Origin: Corylus avellana | Taxonomy: Eukaryota; Streptophyta; Magnoliopsida; Fagales; Betulaceae | Reading direction: 5' to 3' | Length of the DNA stretch: 64,000 nucleotides | Assembly: GCF_901000735.1 (NCBI RefSeq) | Contig: NC_081545.1 | Span: forward strand, 33,039,634-33,103,633 | Shown here: piece after piece, positions 23,743 through 40,350 of the stretch | Position numbering within the stretch: the first letter of the stretch is position 1 | How the letters are laid out: each line of letters begins with the position of its first letter | The notes under the pieces: model-generated | The model's database searches: none | The model's input: the letters and a program-made list of their open reading frames with translations, nothing else | Told to the model about the DNA's origin: nothing | Translations under genes and position numbers: made by a program

Positions 23743-24790
23743 TGTAATAAGGCCTATATCAAATATACTGAATCCGTGTTTCTAATCCTGCATAGTTTCC
23801 ACAAGTTAAAGGTCACCTGTGAGCTAAAAAAATAACATAATACAACTTTTATGCTGAACCAAAAATTTAAAACACCAAATATTATGTCTTGCCTCTCAAT
23901 CTGAACCTAACCTTTTAGTCCACGACCTCCATCTAACTAAATAGAAACAACCCAAAATCACAATCTACTTCAAACAAAAACAACACTGCTATTTCTCCGC
24001 TGGGAACAAAAAGCACCAAGACAATCCGAACAAAAACATCTGTTTGTATTGCCAAACAAAAATTACCAAGATATCTATGACTACTGTGACAAGAAAACCC
24101 ATTTCTTGACTGGGATGTTGTCCTTGTGCATACCATCAAGTATTTAAAGATACAATTCAATCAGTCAGTATGCAGCTTACATATAGGTAATCACAAGACG
24201 AACACAAAACTCCTTTAGCTCAAACTCAAAGAGGCCAGCAAGGAAATGGAAAACTCAAAAACAAAGCAGCAACCACAATCCACTTATATTTCCACTAAAA
24301 GAAGGAACATTCGAGAAAGTTGAACACTTTAAGAGAAATTACTACAAGCATAATGCAAAAACGAAGACTTTATCTAAAATAAGCACCCAATTTGGTCCCT
24401 GCGTTCTTTCTCTATGCAGTAAAATTCATCCTTTTGCATAAATCCCAACATCTTAAACCAGACTCCGCCAAATAAAAACCACACACACTAGAGTAAGCTT
24501 AAGAAAACACAGTGCCCGCAACCCAATACAGAGAACAATGAAAATCAACAAGCAACCCAGGAACTAAACTATAAAGCCAAACAAATTTACCTTGATTAAA
24601 CCCACCAAACTTTGAAAAAAAAACACAAGAGGTTCCCCAAAAACATTTCACTCAGTTATGCAACTGCATTCAGACTCTCAGAGCATATACAGATATATAT
24701 ATATATAGAGCAAAAATCAAAGTGGGTGCGAGCAACGTGAGTCAGATCTGAGACATACCGGAGAAACAGAGAATACTGACAGTTAAGACG
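23743..24790 (-). other. 5' UTR of the IQD gene with a probable UTR intron
   Basis: On the minus strand, CCG followed by GTATGTC (donor near 24760) and CTATGCAG before GATTAG (acceptor near 23790) outline an intron of about 970 bases in the leader. Splice-site reading only; no transcript evidence. Confidence 0.45.
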
Positions 24791-27700
24791 AATGAAATGT
24801 TTCAACTAAATGTTTACGCAGAAGAAGAAAGCAAAAAGTTTTATTTATTTATTTATTTTTTTTTAAAAAAAGCACGTACTTTTCAAATTGAAGGAAGAGA
24901 AAATAAGGGAGAGAGAGAGAGAGACACACACGCATTTGAAATTGTTATATATTTTGATAAAAATAAAAATTTGAATTTTTTTTTTTGCCGTGGAATCAAA
25001 TTAACATATAAGCAAGTCAATGCTTTCGTTAAATTATTTGAATATTTTTGTTATTTGGGGGATATTTTAATAACTCCTTTAAATTAGAGAATCAATCCTT
25101 CGATAAAAAAGCTTGATAAAGAGGTTGCAGCCAAAGGAAAGTCATAATAATATATTATTATTTATGGAGGAAAAAAAAATCATATTAATTGGGAGGAGAT
25201 TGAGTTTGATGTGAAGTCATTGTACCGTGTGTGACCATTTGTTTTTTTTAGGACAAGTCGCTTTATTTAAAATGTTTATTTATTTTGCCATCAAGCATTT
25301 ATATAGTCGGGGAAAATGAGGTCATATTCATAAGTATATATAACTAATTGAAAGATGGTTTATTATATATATGGGTAGTGATATACTGCACGCCCGGAGT
25401 GCATTAAGCGTAAGAATTTTTTTTATTATTATTTTATTATTTTAATTTTTTTAAAAAAAACTATATATATGTTGATGCAATTCGCTTAAAATGGACCGCG
25501 CTAATTAATTGCTTGCAAGGGACAGGTGGGACGTCTTTTATTATGTTTTCCGGACAACATAATTAATTATACAACAAGGACCACCGATTCTTATTTTGCA
25601 TCACCGACCATAAAAAAGACACAACATCACACCAAAATCCTTCGTATAAATAAAAATAAATAATAAATAAATTGGAGCTCTGAGAGTGAGTTGGGTGTTC
25701 TACTCGGGAGCCACCGACAGCTGAGGCTGCATGGATTAATTTAAGCCATCGGAAATAATAGCATGGCAATTGAATATTTGACGATCGGATGTAATTTGAA
25801 GATCCAATGGCCAAGCTGGCCGGTGGCATCCTTCCTCATTAAAAGCTCGAGGCTGAAGCCAAGAATCAAGATAACAAATGGGGCCATCTGATGTGACCAT
25901 CCACCAATGAGTGTATCATAATGTTCACCGATCGATACCAGAAATTGAGAGACAAAAAAGTTTCACCTTCACAACTATATCTAAATGTCGTCTTTTCTAA
26001 AGTGATGGTGATCGTGATCTTAAAGGTGGGATAATGATGCTAATTTGGCTATAGTTTAGCAAGAATTATACTTTTGCCGACACCTTGTTCCAAGCCAGGT
26101 CGAATTCATTCCATTTTCAAAGATTTGAAAGACACCGTACGTTCCTTTTTATTTTTAATACAAAATTTGTTATAGTATGATATAATGATGAAAATAAATT
26201 TGAGTATTTTATAAGTATTTTGTATTTTACTTTTATGTTAAAAAGCAAAAATCTTAGACAAAAACTGTTGTGCGATGATTATTATTATTATTTTATATCG
26301 TTTCAGTTCGATCTAACTTTATTTAGTGGTTTAATAGACTTGAACTGGGATTGTAAAATTTCTTATCCGAAGTATGAGTGAAGCCCTATGCAAAAGAAAA
26401 AACTCAGCCATAAACATTGAGAGAGAGCTAGAAAGCCAAAGCCAAACCCCAACCGATAAAAGAAAGAGAAAAAGACTTAGATTACAGTGTTATTTTCTCT
26501 TATTTTATATGAAATTGATATTTTTGTGTATTAGACCTTTGAACTTTGAGTGAATTTATATTCATTATTTGTGTAATCCATATTTAGTTAGTGAATTTTT
26601 TCTTCATCATCTTTGCCTGTAAACCTACTTAACGAACCACGGAAATTTTGATATTCTTATGTGTTATTGTTTTGTGTTATTTACGGTAATTAGGTTACAA
26701 CTTGCAACCTTGTTCAACTCAACAAACCTCCGTTACAAGAAGAAAGAGAGCTCTACTTAGTCGTCCAGCTGAGCTCGATTCTCTCTAGCACTCCTGTTGT
26801 ACAAGGTTTTAGAAAGCACATTAAATTTTGGCATATAAACGTGAATGAAAAATTCGGATTATGAATGATGATATATATAATATTATTTGGGTTAATAATT
26901 TGTTTGGTACCTGAGTTTTAAAACCGTACAAATCTAGTAATCAACCTATAAAAAAAGACAAAATCAGTACCTCCGTCAATTCAGTTAACGAAATTAGTAC
27001 GTGTCACTCCTATAATACGCCACGTGGCATAAAAAAATAATAATTAAAAAGAAAAAAGAAAAAAAATTTAAGACGAGCCACCCCCAAATGGTCAAGCCAC
27101 CCCCAAATTTTTTTCTTTTTTTCTTTTTTTTTAAAAAAAAATTATTATTTTATTATTTTAAATTATTAATTTTTTTTTTTTAATTTTTTACGCCACGTGG
27201 CGTATTATGGGAGTGATACGTGCAAATTTCGTTGACTGAACTGACGGAGGTACTAATTCTGTATTTTTTCATTGGTTGGATACTAAATTTGCGCTGTTTT
27301 AAAACTTGGGAGGAAAAAATAAAAAAGTACAAACTTAAGTACCAAAAAAGTTATTAACCCTTATTTTTTTTATTATGTTGTAGTTTAGTAGCATTTATGT
27401 TATCTTAGTAGATTTTATGAGATGTCGTTAATTATGATGAGAATAACTTCTATCGGGCTTTGGTGTAAGCGTACTCATTTATGGCATCCAATAAAACTTT
27501 GGCACTTCAACTTATTTCACCAAATAGAATAAACATAAAATTTCTCACTTTGATGTTTATGTTTGTGATAAAGTCCGTGGTTTTGTTGAAGGAAAATGTT
27601 AGGTATTCTTCTTATGTTATTCTAGTTTTAGGTAAATATTATTTTATAAAAAAAACAAAAAAGAAATTGGCTCCACAAGTCTCTTATTTCTCTCACCCAA

Positions 27701-28066
27701 TTTTTATAAAATAATATTCACCTATAACCAAGAGAACATCTAGCATTTTCTATTATTGAATGGGGAAGACGATAAGTTGGCTGATTTGGTGATTTTGCGT
27801 TTATTTTATTTCATGTTTCAAGTTGATGTGTCCAATTTTTATTGGATTGGATTTACACCACTTTGTAATTGTAGGGGCTCTCACATAGGATATTAATTAA
27901 TTAATTTAATATATTGAGTATATATTTCTTCAAATCTTTGTCATACCTTTCTTATTATAATTTAAACTAGTTTAATTTTCATTCAATTTTATATATATAA
28001 TTTAATTTTATAATGCAGCCATTTAAATAGTCAACTTCAACAAATGAGAGAATTATTGACCACCTA
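24791..28066. other. Divergent spacer between IQD and GUF1 genes
   Basis: No gene. It has a GA-run near 24909-24924 just upstream of the IQD leader, AT-rich sequence, and one foldback element (26889-27360). The remainder shows nothing that I can name. Confidence 0.65.
26889..27360. mobile_element. Foldback MITE, 472 bp, upstream of GUF1
   Basis: It begins GGGTTAATAATTTGTTTGGT and ends with the near complement ACCAAAAAAGTTATTAACCC. The arms pair over about 140 bases each, around an A/T-rich core. Both arms contain CCACGTGGC, a G-box-like palindrome. The flanks share TTATTT on both sides, which may be the target duplication. No coding capacity. Confidence 0.85.
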
Positions 28067-28080
28067 AAACGACGTCGTTT
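28067..28080. promoter_or_regulatory. AAACGACGTCGTTT palindrome in the GUF1 promoter
   Basis: A perfect 14-bp palindrome with a GACGTC (C-box/CRE-type bZIP) core, 87 bases before the start codon of the GUF1 gene. Its position and perfect symmetry suggest a core promoter element. Confidence 0.5.
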
Positions 28081-28166
28081 AAGAGCAAACGCCATAACAA
28101 TTTCGCTTCGACTCTAGGAGACTATCGGACTGACTTGCCTCGCTTCCAGAGCTCCTAAACCCCCAA

Positions 28167-31100
28167 ATGGGTTCTCTGGGCAGAGCTTCAAGGACACTAA
28201 AACCGCTCAAACTCTTCCCTCGCGCTCACACTCCCTCTAAATTTGGCCCATTTACCTCTATACTCAAAGGGAACGAGATATGTACCAGAATAGGAAACAA
28301 CCATTCTGGTTTGAGCCATGGATTTGCCTCTCATTCTCGCCAAAGCAGCGAAGAGAATGTCATAGATTTGAGCCAGTACCCTACAGAGAGGATCAGAAAC
28401 TTTTCCATTATCGCACACGTCGACCACGGCAAGTCTACGCTCGCTGACCGGCTTTTGGAGCTCACTGGGACCATTAAGAGGGGCCATGGTCAGCCTCAAT
28501 ACCTGGACAAGCTGCAGGTATACGAAAATTTCATGAGTGCTTTTGTTTTTTTTTTTTTGGAAGAAACGTGAATTGGGTATTGAATGGAATTTGATTTACT
28601 TTGGAGTATATGGTCCTTTTAATGGGTTTTGTTCCTGAGTGAAGTTTATGTTTGCTTTCTCAGAGAATAGAATAGAAAAGAAAAGAAAAGAAATTTATAA
28701 GTGGTTTCTTTGCATGGTGGCGTGGTTTGAAGCCATCGCTCATTCTTTAGATAGTAAGGATGACGAACCTGTCTAACCCAGCCAAAAGAATAATGCTACA
28801 TGGAGCATTGAATAATAAGACAGCTCATTCGTTAGAAAATAGGGAAATCTTGGTTTTAAATAAGTTCTTTTTGCCAAATTTCTATCTTTTAAATATTGGG
28901 TTTCTTTGGGAGTTATGTAAGCTTGAGTTAATGGTGAAAAAAGACTCTTGTTACATTTTATGCAGTTTCTGTGTTACAGGAATGTTGTATTACTTGATTT
29001 GTATTTGATATGCCACTTGTTTGATGAAATCTGGATTGTAATAGGTAGAGAGAGAAAGGGGAATTACGGTGAAAGCTCAAACAGCTACCATGTTCCACAA
29101 GTACAACTTTCATGGCACCGAGATAAGCGAAGGGCAAGACCAACCAAGTTTTCTACTAAATTTGATTGACACACCTGGTCATGTGGATTTCAGCTATGAA
29201 GTATCAAGATCCCTGGCAGCTTGCCAGGGTGCTCTTTTGGTTGTTGATGCTGCTCAGGGTGTTCAAGCGCAAACTGTTGCTAACTTTTATCTTGCTTTTG
29301 AATCTAACCTGACAATAATACCTGTCATAAATAAGATTGATCAGCCTACTGCTGATCCCGATCGTGTTAAAGCGCAACTAAAATCAATGTTTGATCTCGA
29401 TCCTAGTGATGCTCTTTTAACATCTGCCAAAACAGGGCAGGGTCTGGAGCAAGTCCTTCCAGCAGTTATAGAGCGCATTCCTCCTCCTCCTGGGAAGAGT
29501 GGTTCACCCTTGCGTATGCTTTTACTAGATTCATATTATGATGAATACAAAGGAGTCATATGCCATGTTGCAGTTGTTGATGGTATGCTGCATAAAGGGG
29601 ATAAGATTTCATCTGTGGGGACTGGCCAAGCTTATGAAGTTTTTGATGTTGGGATCATGCATCCTGAACTCACTCCCACCGGTGTCCTTCATACTGGACA
29701 AGTGGGATATGTTGTGAGTGGCATGCGTTCAACCAAAGAGGCTTGTATTGGAGACACTCTTTATCATAGTCGAAGCGTTGTAGAGCCCCTTCCAGGTATC
29801 TATTTCTGTATTCTTTTTACCCTCTTGCTTTATTTATTTATTTATTTATTATTATTATTTTTGTGGGGAGGGGTTGGGAGGTTCCACAGTGTAAAATAAA
29901 AAAAGAAAAGGAAGTTTCTGCAACCTTCTGTTGCATGCACTTATTGTTGCTATTTGCAACTTGGCTGTGCGTGTTGAGAATTGAATTGACATCTCCTAAA
30001 AACAAGTGTGAGTTGAAACCTTCAAATAAGGGTCACATTTCTGAAGTCATCAGTGCATGCTGAGAATAGTGTGGATGCACACCTTGACAGTATAAGATAA
30101 TGAAAGTAGTATGTACTATGCAGAAGACTTTGGAAATTCACCTTTCCCCTTCAAGTGTGGTGGTGACTTAATCATGATTTGGCATTTTTTTCCCTGAGAT
30201 ATTATTGACAAATAATTTCATGTAAAGCAAAGGGACAGAGTTAAAAATTATGATATTTAAATATATAAAAACTTGAAATTTTATACAGACTTGCAGATAT
30301 GCAGTTTACAAGCATACATAGCGATAACAGAAAGCAATTCTGTGCCTTGGGATGATATATTTTGTTGGGTTATGCCCTTCTTAGCGCTCTCTTCTTGCCG
30401 ATGTTCATGCACACCTCATCACAATGTTTAGTGTATTGAATCTGTCAATGTGTGTTAAATTTATTGCAGCAATCATGCGGTCATGAACTTCCTGCTTATT
30501 CCTGGGAAAAAAACTTCTTGGCATTTGAACTTTTTACCTAATTGCGTTTTAAACTAAGGCTGCAGAGAATTGAGTAATGTTGCTTAGAATGTAATTTCTT
30601 TGTAATGTATGCACTGAGTGACAACTGTGAGAATTCTGTTTCATGACTTCAGTTTTCCTTTGCTAATGAGATTGATAGATCCTGTTGATTGGGGTGTTTA
30701 AAATTTGAAACATAAAGGTATTAATGCTGGACAATTTGTTCTGCCTCAGTCAGGCTTTGGCTCGGCAGCCAAAAGCCATATTTGTAAGAGCTTCTATTCT
30801 TATTGCTAGCGACTGCAGACGATTCCATGAGATTATCTCTAGCGAGGTAATGGCTGTGTCTATTTTACCATTTAGCCGTTAGGATTGGACTATTTTCTCA
30901 ATTTTATTTTATTTTTTCCTTAGAGGAGAGGGACTATTACTAATTTTGGGGAAATTGACTTCTTTTTTTCATTTTTCATTTTTTTTTTTCTCACTATGAG
31001 TTTTTACTGGGTTTTCTTATAGTAAATAATGTTTTGGCTGCAATTTGAATTCAGATTTTCCAGTTCCTGACACCTACGTTATGCATGTGTGCTTTTGTAT

Positions 31101-34100
31101 GCTTCTGAAATGTAGGATTCAAGCCTGCAAAACATATGGTCTTCTCTGGTGTTTATCCAGCTGATGGATCTGATTTTGAAGCTCTCAATCATGCAATAGA
31201 GAGACTGACATGCAATGATGCTAGCGTCTCTGTCACTAAAGAGAGTAGCACTGCACTAGGGCTGGGTTTTAGGTGTGGCATCCGCTATTGACTTGTTTCT
31301 TTTACTTCTTAGAAGAAGGATTCTGCTCCTATTACCATTTGACATTTGAGCCTCTTCATATGCAGTACATTTTTTATATGCTTATTGTTTTCTACTTACA
31401 GGTGTGGTTTTTTGGGCTTACTTCACATGGATGTTTTCCATCAGCGGCTTGAACAGGTGATCTTTCTTTCGTTTTTTTGATAATAGAAAACCAAAAAACT
31501 GTGTTGAGTTATTTATAAGAGTTATTCTCATTGTATATAATGACTGCTATCGAACATAATATCTACAAAGTGGCATTGGGATTTGCTATGCGATAAATAT
31601 AATATGATATCAAGAATCTACTTTTAACTTAACACATCTGTCTGGTGTCTGCTCTACATGATCAAGTATTATGTAGGGCTGAAATTCTATGACATGATAT
31701 TTGTTCATAAATCATACTTTTTAGATATATTCTGCTTAATGTTTTCAATACCTTTGCTTTTTGGCCTATTAATATCGAGACTCATGTCTGTTTATGTGAT
31801 AACAGGAGTATGGAGCTCATGTTATTTCTACTGTTCCAACCGTTCCTTATATTTTTGAGTATTCTGATGGAAGGTATGTAATGTAATCTTGTGTCTGTGA
31901 GATAGTTTTGCCATCTGCTTTGCCAAATATTTTTTTATTGGTCCTTTTTCTAGCAAAGTTCAAGTACAGAATCCTGCTGCATTGCCCTCAAATCCCAAGC
32001 AACGAGTTACAGCTTGTTGGGAACCTACTGTAACAGCTACAATTATCATCCCTAGTGAGTAAGCTCTCATATTCCCTTGTCATAGCTACTTTTTGGTAGC
32101 ATGCAAAGCGTTTATTTTATCCTGTCTTCATTTTTTGTCCGTTGAAGGTATGTGGGGCCTGTTATTACCCTATGCTCTGAACGAAGAGGGCAGCAGTTGG
32201 AGTATTCATTTGTTGATAGGTAACTTTTGCACCAAAATTGGTCTTAAATGATATGTTAAGTATCCTCAGTGGTTTAGTTTTTGTATGGGTTACCAGAATG
32301 TGTAATCAAACTACCATTATGTGCCCAACATTCAAGAGTCTCGCCTTAAATATTTTTGTTGATCCCTTCATTTCCCCACCCTCCTCACCCCCACCCCACC
32401 CCCCCCCCTTCCCCTCCCCCCCTAGAACTAGTGAATTGAGTTTTATATAGAGACAGGTCATTGTATGCTTCATTGCTCATAGGTTGTTAGTAAGTCATGA
32501 TGCTGCATTTTAATTGATTACTTGTAATTTTTAGATTATGTAGCCTTAGACGAACTCATTTATTTGAAATATTGATATGTGTTTAATACATGCAGTCAGC
32601 GCGTATTTATGAAGTATCGCTTACCTTTGAGGGAAATTGTTGTTGACTTTTACAATGAACTGAAAAGTATAACATCAGGATATGCCTCATTTGATTATGA
32701 GGATGCCGAGTAAGTTTTTTTTTTTCTCTCTCTCTCTCTCTCTCTCTCACATGACCCGCATGCGGGTGCACATGGACACACACCCGCCCTATCTAGATAG
32801 TACATACTGGTGCCACCAAAAGGTATGACATGCTGATTGGTGTCTCATAGAAAGTGCGGTGCTGTGGCTTTGTAATGTGTTCTAAGTATGGGCTTGTACT
32901 GCCTAGGGCATCAAGCACTACATGATGCTGTTTTTGTAGCTTGTGTTTCCCATGAAAGCTAAAATGTCTGTACATGGGTTATAAATAAATTAGTTTCATG
33001 CTTGGCTATGAGTGTTGATGTCACAAGTAGCTTGGTCATACAGCAAGAAGCTGCCATATCTCCCAGCTTTCAGTAAACTGAGGGTTGAATAGTTTTTATT
33101 TTATTTTATTTTATAAGTAATTGACTAATATCATTAAAAGCATATGATGCATGTAAGGGTTGTGAATAGTTTCCCCTCGTTTGATGCATTTTATGGGTGT
33201 AATTGACAGATATCAAGAATCTGATCTGGTGAAACTTGATGTTCTCTTGAATGGACAATCAGTTGATGCCATGGCTACAATTGTTCATAACTTGAAGGCA
33301 CAGCGTGTTGGTCGTGAACTGGTTGAGAAACTGAAAAAATTCATAGACAGGTCTCTATCTGGTCTTAATTGCTAATTTTGTTTTTGTATTTTTTTTCTGG
33401 TTTATTCCACAGTAGCCAAATATGTTCTGATTTTGAGCAGGCAAATGTTTGAGATAACAATACAAGCTGCAATTGGATCAAAGGTCATTGCGAGAGAGAC
33501 GTAAGTTATTGTTTTAAAGTTTTTAGAAGGTCATCATGTCTGGTTTTGGTAAATTCTTCATGGTAAAAAGGGACTGAAACTTTTTTAAATCTCATACATC
33601 ATTTTTGACCTAGGGTAATATTCTATTTCCTTAGTGGTGTCTATGGAAGCAAAGAAACAGTAGTAGTTTTGAGGATCACTAGAGACCTTAGTGGAATTAA
33701 ATGATTTATTTTTTAAGACTCTTTCTTTGGGCTGCTGCTGCAGATTGCAGTTTTTCGAAATTTCATGCTTTCTTAGATCTCTTCTCCATTACTTGCTAGG
33801 CTTCTCTCTTGTATACTTCATATTACTTGAGCTGTGGCTTTGTGCTTTTTAAGAAAACTGTGATTATTTATCAGAAAAATTCCATTTCCTTAGTAAGTTC
33901 TCATGGGTTTCATTTATGCCAAATTGTATAAGTGTTTTCGTTGCACAAAGTTTCATCCTCCGTTTTAGTGTAATCGCTTCTTTTACTTTCATTGTTTGCC
34001 TAAGTCTGTCGACTTTGATTTTAGGATTTCGGCTATGAGAAAAAATGTTCTTGCAAAGTGCTATGGTGGGGACGTTAGTCGGAAGAGGAAATTGTTGGAG

Positions 34101-34190
34101 AAGCAAAAAGAAGGAAAGAAGCGAATGAAACGCATTGGTTCTGTTGATATACCTCAAGAGGCATTTCATGAACTACTGAAGGTTTCATGA
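28167..34190 (+). CDS. GUF1: Translation factor GUF1 (LepA/EF4), mitochondrial
   Basis: Eleven exons (28167-28517, 29045-29795, 31116-31272, 31402-31456, 31806-31873, 31954-32058, 32148-32219, 32596-32709, 33210-33350, 33441-33500, 34025-34190) keep one frame and give 679 residues. The N-terminal 60 or so residues are basic and Ser-rich without acidic clusters, a presumed mitochondrial presequence. The GTPase has G1 AHVDHGKST (83-91), G2 ERGIT (to 125), G3 DTPGH (159-163), G4 NKID (213-216) and G5 SAK (244-246). EF-G-like domains follow, then the LepA-specific C-terminal domain with [12 protein letters not shown] near the end. [18 protein letters not shown] is typical of the mitochondrial form and unlike the plastid LEPA. 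The protein back-translocates stalled ribosomes to keep mitochondrial translation accurate. The donor of exon 6 is the GTAAGC inside AGTGAGTAAG, not the earlier GTGAGT, as the frame requires. Confidence 0.95.
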
Positions 34191-35367
34191 AAAAAATGTC
34201 CAAAGAATTGGCCATATTTGGAACTGGTAATGTCAGTTCATCACTTATCTTCTGTCAGGTGTTGAGGTTTATTACATTATCAATTGCAGCTAAGACATTG
34301 TGCATATGTTAATGTGTAATGGGAGGGAATTCCACTCTGTTTTCAAAAGTAGAAGGGAATTTCAAAAATTTGTAATGAGGTTCTTGACTTTAAGCAAATT
34401 CCCAAACCAATTCCCCTTCCACCAAAAAAATCCCCCCCCAGCAGCCCCAACAGTAATCATTCTTCAATTGTCAACGAGTGGCTAAGCCCCTCTCTTTGCT
34501 TGTTTTCAGGTTTTTGGTTGTGAGAAAAAGTGATGGGAAGGCTGTTGGAAAAAGCAAAACGAGACAAGAAGCAAATGAAGGGCTCTACCTCTTTGGGTGG
34601 CCTGATGAGCTGCCACAGCTTTCGTGTAGAGAAGAAAAATAACCACATATTTGGCCATAGATGATTTTCTTCTTCTTTACAAGTAACACAATTGCTTTCT
34701 AGCATCAGAATTTAGAGATGCTGGTAAAATTACCATGTTTTGGGCTTATTTGGCGAGTATCACAAGTTCTTAAAGAATTTCCCTTTGGTTGGGTGGTGTG
34801 GTGGATATTCCACTGGTTGGGCGTGTTTCAACATTCCTCTGCCGATGCATACACATGAAGGCCCATTTATCCCTTGGTGATTAAGATAAATCGAGATTAA
34901 TAGTTTCGCTCGACTCTTGAAGAGTGGACTAATCTATCTAGTCGATGGTGAATATATTCGTATTTTAGTGCCACAGTTATATAAAAGTAAATTGATTCCT
35001 TGAGATGTTATTAAAGAAGCAATTTTTTTGGTCATTCAAGAAATAAAGAGTTGAGGTTCCCTTTTTATATCATTTTTGTGTGCGCTTAAGCTTTTAACTT
35101 GTTTGCTCTGCATTAATGCTGAAAACCTGGCTTGTTTGGATAGACATTTTACTTGATATTGAACAGAGGTAAGAACAAGAGACAACTTATGTTCAAAAGA
35201 TGACTTGTACTGTCATGGTTTCAGGGCAAAGTTGGCCCATCCTATATTGCCAGCGTAATGTATAAAATTGATGTGAAAAAAGCCTGTATAGGAGGCGTTG
35301 CTAAAAAAAGGAAAAAAGGAAGGTTCAATCATCACAACATCCCAGGCGATATTATGTGAGACCTATA
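34191..35367. other. Convergent spacer between GUF1 and WRKY genes
   Basis: No gene. Both 3' UTRs fall here. A stretch near 34540-34640 (AAGCAAATGAAG and nearby) looks like the last GUF1 exon ([10 protein letters not shown]). It may be a decayed partial copy of that exon. Confidence 0.55.
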
Positions 35368-39456
<4,089 letters not shown>

Positions 39457-39490
39457 TTGTAGAGAAGTAGATCTCCTTTGCTCTTCAAGC

Positions 39491-39498
39491 TTTATATA
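39491..39498 (-). promoter_or_regulatory. Candidate TATA box of the WRKY gene
   Basis: On the minus strand TATATAAA lies 35 bases before the ATG at 39456. If it is used, the 5' UTR would be only about 5-10 bases, so the functional start may be different. Confidence 0.35.
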
Positions 39499-39962
39499 CA
39501 TAAAAACAACCAACTGCTGCTAATTTCAGACTTTGTATAAACATATAGAAATCCTAGTGCTCATCTATCCCCAACACGCAGTCACAACTAAAATGTCAAC
39601 ACCCCCCAACCACGCTCTCACTATTTTTATATTATTTGTTAAAAGATTAAACAATATATGAAGAATTGAGTTTCAACGTTTCGCAGTAGAGACAAATGAG
39701 TTTTAAGGAGAGAGAGAGAGAGCTGGATTTTCGGAAGCCTATTATTGTGTAATATATAGTAAAATAGTAATGCAAAAGCTGTATGTTATAGTAGTATGGT
39801 TGAAGCTTGGGCATAGCCGATGTCACAGGGCTAACAGTCAAAGTCTCTATGAGTAACCTAGTAGCCCAGCTGGCTGCAGGTACCCTCTTTTGTGTCATTT
39901 GTCAATTGCGTAGCCTTCTTTGTTTTATTATTAATTTTATTATTTGATGAGTTGATGAATAA

Positions 39963-40136
39963 TGTTATTTAGTAAACTGTTATACGCGAATTGTCATAAA
40001 AGTGAGATGACGTGTTAGTAAAAATCAATGTTTAGTTTTTTGTTTGTTTTTTATGAATGTTGATCTAATGACTGTTTTTACTGTTACGTCATACAAGTTT
40101 AATCACAGTTGTCGTATAATAATTTATTAAATAAAA
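39963..40136. mobile_element. Small foldback MITE, unit A
   Basis: The left end, with GTTATTTAGTAAACTGTTATACG, pairs with the right end around GTATAATAATTTATTAAAT; an inner TGACGT/ACGTCA pair also matches. The element is related to unit B just downstream. Confidence 0.6.
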
Positions 40137-40170
40137 GAATTCCCTTTTAAATTTTACATTTTGGTAGGAG

Positions 40171-40350
40171 TAATGTTATCTAGTAAACTCTTATACGAAT
40201 GTTGTACAACTAGAATGACGTGACAGTGAAAATTAGCATTTGAATCAACAAATAATAAGAGGTTGTAAAAAAGAAAAATGAATGGCTGATTTTCACAGTC
40301 ACGTCATTTTAGTTGTATGGCAATTGTATAACAGTCCACTAAATATCATT
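40171..40350. mobile_element. Small foldback MITE, unit B
   Basis: The left arm carries TAGTAAACTCTTATACG and TAGAATGACGTGACAGTG. The right arm carries the complements CACGTCATTTTAG and TATAACAGTCCACTAAATA. It belongs to the same family as unit A, and the two lie 34 bases apart. Confidence 0.75.

Noticed and set aside
28948..29169. Second frame over GUF1 exon 2
   Set aside because: The GTPase frame explains the region completely. This frame is an overlap shadow.
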